Shown in pieces: positions 61,744 to 64,000 of a stretch of 64,000 bases of DNA. The position numbers were made by a program, and so were the translations under genes. Numbering within the stretch: position 1 is the first letter of the stretch; each line of letters starts with the position of its first letter. Under the pieces are notes generated by a model. That model was not told where the DNA came from. It did no database searches and was given only the letters and a program-made list of their open reading frames with translations. Origin of the DNA: Coleophoma eucalyptorum (lineage: Eukaryota; Ascomycota; Leotiomycetes; Helotiales; Dermateaceae); assembly GCA_026120035.1 (NCBI GenBank), contig JALRME010000045.1, forward strand, positions 1 through 64,000, given 5' to 3'.

Positions 61744-62403
61744 ACTGTATTTCGAATTCGTCGACTGGGCCTTTTGAACAGGCAGAGCGTATGTTATCGT
61801 GGTATCATAGCTCTATTAGAGACACAAGAAAGATGATGTGCAGCGGCAAAGATTCATGAGCTCTCGTATAATAGATATTCCTTTCCGAAACAGCTCTCGA
61901 GACGCTAATCACATGATTTCGTGAAAGGACATTTCTTATCAGCCCCGCGTTGCGTGTCAAAACTCACACGTCGGTCACTGCTTGCAAACAGATTAAAACC
62001 AATGTTTCTAACATCATTAAAAGGCCAACCTGGTGGCAGTTAGTATCTTGCCAAACCACTCCATTATTCTCCTGGGCCCTAATTCACAGACTGTGAATAA
62101 CTGGTTAAAAGTACACACTTAAGTAGATTCTCACTTCACGTTTTACTTTTTCTATGTCCTTGCAGGCAAGATAACGATAAGAACTCCTGTGTCTGCCTGC
62201 TGTAGCAAGAAGGGCGGCAGTGGGGTATGCCATGCACGCGCCTTTCTTTTGACATTGTTGGCATTAACACTCACTTCTTGGTTCCTCAAATACTTCAGTA
62301 TTACCAACTCTAGTCACTTTCCATCCTCTCCAATTTCAAGTATATTTCACCTTTTACGCCTGCAACCACTGAGCTGACCTTGGCAGTCCCATAAACTAAG
62401 ATA
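61744..62403. promoter_or_regulatory. Divergent promoter, RRM-like gene / GFA-domain gene
   Basis: 660 bp between two start codons facing away from each other. No gene is supported within it. It carries both promoters; I see no distinctive site. Confidence 0.5.
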
Positions 62404-62997
62404 ATGTCCTCGTCAGCCACTGATCCAACACCTGGCGAGCGCCGTGCCTACCATGGCTCATGCCACTGTGGTCACACCAAGTATATTACATACCTCACAC
62501 TACCACCAGCAATGGTGACCGCCAAGCCACCTTCACATCAAAACACAGTGCGCCTTCGCAAATGCAATTGCAGCACATGCCACAAAATGTCGCACTTCCA
62601 TATTCGACTTCCTGACGGGCCTCGAGATTTCCTCCTGCTCTCACCACTCAACCCTACGTCAGGGGGTTTAAGCGATTACACCTGCTTCGACAAGCGGATT
62701 CATTGGTACTTCTGCGGCAATTGTGGTGTTCGATGCTTTGCGTTCGCAGGCGAAGGAGAGGTGAGGAGGGTTGAGATTGAGGGAGAGATGAAGGAGGTTT
62801 GGTCACCTGCGCAAAGTGGATGGGTGGAGGAGAATGGCCGAGACTATCTGAGTCTTAATGCTGCTACCTTGGATCCTGGTCAGGAAGGGTTGGACCTGAA
62901 GGAATGGACGGAGAAGGGCTGGATCTCGTACCTTGACTACCTTGATGAGACGGGTGAGCCGAGACTGGGGAAACCATATGCTGGGGGAATGTATTGA
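62404..62997 (+). CDS. GFA/CENP-V-type zinc-binding protein
   Basis: A single-exon gene for 197 aa with the GFA (glutathione-dependent formaldehyde-activating enzyme-like) fold. Zinc ligands are visible in three pairs: YHGSCHCGHTKY near the start, KCNCSTCHKMSHF in the middle, and YFCGNCGVRCFAF after it, the standard CxC, CxxC, CxxC order. The Cys-rich core is followed by an Asp/Glu-rich C-terminal half (SLNAATLDPGQEGLDLKEW) seen in fungal members. By family it may bind glutathione adducts, but most fungal homologues have no proven reaction, and the formaldehyde role of the founding member is disputed. There is no signal peptide. The ATG at 62404 fits the domain start. Confidence 0.88.
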   Translation: MSSSATDPTPGERRAYHGSCHCGHTKYITYLTLPPAMVTAKPPSHQNTVRLRKCNCSTCHKMSHFHIRLPDGPRDFLLLSPLNPTSGGLSDYTCFDKRIHWYFCGNCGVRCFAFAGEGEVRRVEIEGEMKEVWSPAQSGWVEENGRDYLSLNAATLDPGQEGLDLKEWTEKGWISYLDYLDETGEPRLGKPYAGGMY

Positions 62998-63779
62998 TCT
63001 CCACATAAATACACCCGCATTTTGCTTGAGGGAAAACATTGGGATTTTGAGACACGATGGGTTTTGGGCTCATTCGCAGTTTTTGTATCTTGGCAGTTTG
63101 ACCACGCCGTCGGGTTGAATTGCTTTAAGGCATCTATGATTTGATGCACTTTGCGATAGGATAAAAGTTCCCGATCATAAAGCGCCTCAATTCAAGTGTC
63201 CGTTAGATATGGTTTCTGACATACATAAGAAACTGATCAGCCACTCTTTTCAGGTGAAACCTCATGCATGTCGGCTTATCGTAGTTGCTTTTCTCTCATA
63301 CCACAACCAATTACCGCTGACAGACATTATCAATTGACCTCTAATGTGAGCTCGCCAAGCTTCCACGGCCAGCTTGCTCGCTTACAGTCAGTCACCTTTA
63401 AGCCCAGCATCTCATCCATACGGCAGACAGCCAACGAAACTGGCACAAATAATATGTATCTTTCGGGATGCCGCATATGGTCAGACTGCACCCGCATTAT
63501 GCCTGATAAGCTGACTTTGCAGACCTCAATTTTGGCAAAAGCTTCGCTCCAACGTGATGGATAAAACTCGATAACAGTACAAAAGAAGCCACGGGAGAGG
63601 CGTTTCTTGGTGTTCTCTGTACTCAGTTCCTCTTTTGTAATTTGCTCTGGGGGTTTTACAACCAAACCAAGCTGCCCACTTGAATTTTATGGGCCTCTCT
63701 ACTGATTACATACCAAATTTTTCAATTGTCCAGAATTCTAGGACGAAGCTCTCAACCAAACTTCTTCCCTGAAACAGCC
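62998..63779. other. Intergenic region before the FAD oxidoreductase
   Basis: 780 bp with only short chance frames. The final part is the promoter and leader of the gene starting at 63780. Confidence 0.5.
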
Positions 63780-64000
63780 ATGGACTATCTAACAAGCCTC
63801 CAATCCTGGGCCGCCGGAACGATCACTAACTACAGTGCAAATATACTCCCTCAGGGCTTTCTCCAGAATTACATCTCGGCCCAAGCCGTACCAGCGAAAG
63901 TGAATATCTCAGCTGAAATTGAGGCCTTCCTCTCGCCTGCAGCGGCGGTATATCTACCAGGAAGTGATGGCTTTAATGCAGGGACAGACAGATGGCAGTC
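63780..64000 (+). CDS. FAD-linked oxidoreductase, BBE-like (5' part, cut by window edge)
   Basis: The frame from the ATG at 63780 is open to the window end (73 codons). Its start (MDYLTSLQSWAAGTITNYSA) is followed by NISAEIEAFLSPAAAVYLPG and SDGFNAGTDRWQ, which matches the N-terminal entry into the FAD-binding PCMH domain of berberine-bridge-enzyme-like oxidoreductases (LSP..A.V..PGS..F..AT.RW). The flavin-linking His and the catalytic domain lie beyond the window. No obvious signal peptide is visible in the first residues, so it may be an intracellular member, as in some secondary-metabolite pathways. The family call rests on a short but characteristic stretch. Confidence 0.65.
   Translation, partial: MDYLTSLQSWAAGTITNYSANILPQGFLQNYISAQAVPAKVNISAEIEAFLSPAAAVYLPGSDGFNAGTDRWQ

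Overview
The window is nuclear DNA of a filamentous ascomycete (Pezizomycotina, probably Leotiomycetes; the class is inferred from gene style and content, not proven). The evidence is monocistronic genes with short GT-AG introns (mostly 45-130 bp, often with CTAAC-like branch sites), fungal-only families (Zn2Cys6 activator, NACHT/ankyrin and HET proteins, NmrA-like protein, hybrid histidine kinase, C2-type phosphatidylserine decarboxylase), and no operons, rRNA, tRNA or CRISPR that I could support. Exon joins were worked out by hand from splice signals, reading phase and family resemblance.

Region 1 (1-11.5 kb) holds conserved housekeeping genes: coatomer epsilon (SEC28), a HAD-family small-molecule phosphatase, a PSD2-type phosphatidylserine decarboxylase, and a small Ser/Thr/Ala-rich secreted protein on the minus strand.

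Region 2 (11.5-25.3 kb) is the accessory and most interesting part. Two STAND/NLR genes lie head to head across a 766-bp shared promoter. The left one (minus strand) is a NACHT-ankyrin protein whose ankyrin repeats are nearly identical 99-bp units in an alternating A-B order. The right one (plus strand) has an N-terminal helical domain, a NACHT domain and, unusually, a degenerate HET-like module at its C-terminal end. Just beyond the ankyrin gene is a 191-bp solo LTR with a perfect 5-bp target-site duplication, inserted into an 18-bp palindrome. The 4.8 kb after the second NLR has no gene that I can support, apart from a possible LTR-like segment.

Region 3 (25.3-40.7 kb) is gene-poor: a conserved unknown protein, a zinc-less MDR oxidoreductase, an amino-acid permease, and then two long stretches (about 4.1 and 6.6 kb) without convincing coding sequence.

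Region 4 (40.7-64 kb) is gene-dense: an unknown protein with an Asp run and a basic tail, a Zn2Cys6 regulator, a compact secreted tyrosinase, spermidine synthase divergent from an aromatic-type aminotransferase, an NmrA-like protein, a cytosolic PAS hybrid histidine kinase with 12 exons, a small RRM-like unknown protein, a GFA/CENP-V-domain protein, and the start of a BBE-like FAD oxidoreductase cut by the window edge.

The main biological hypothesis is that the divergent NLR pair is a co-regulated allorecognition or immune module, with a rapidly evolving repeat sensor next to a protein carrying a HET-derived C-terminus.
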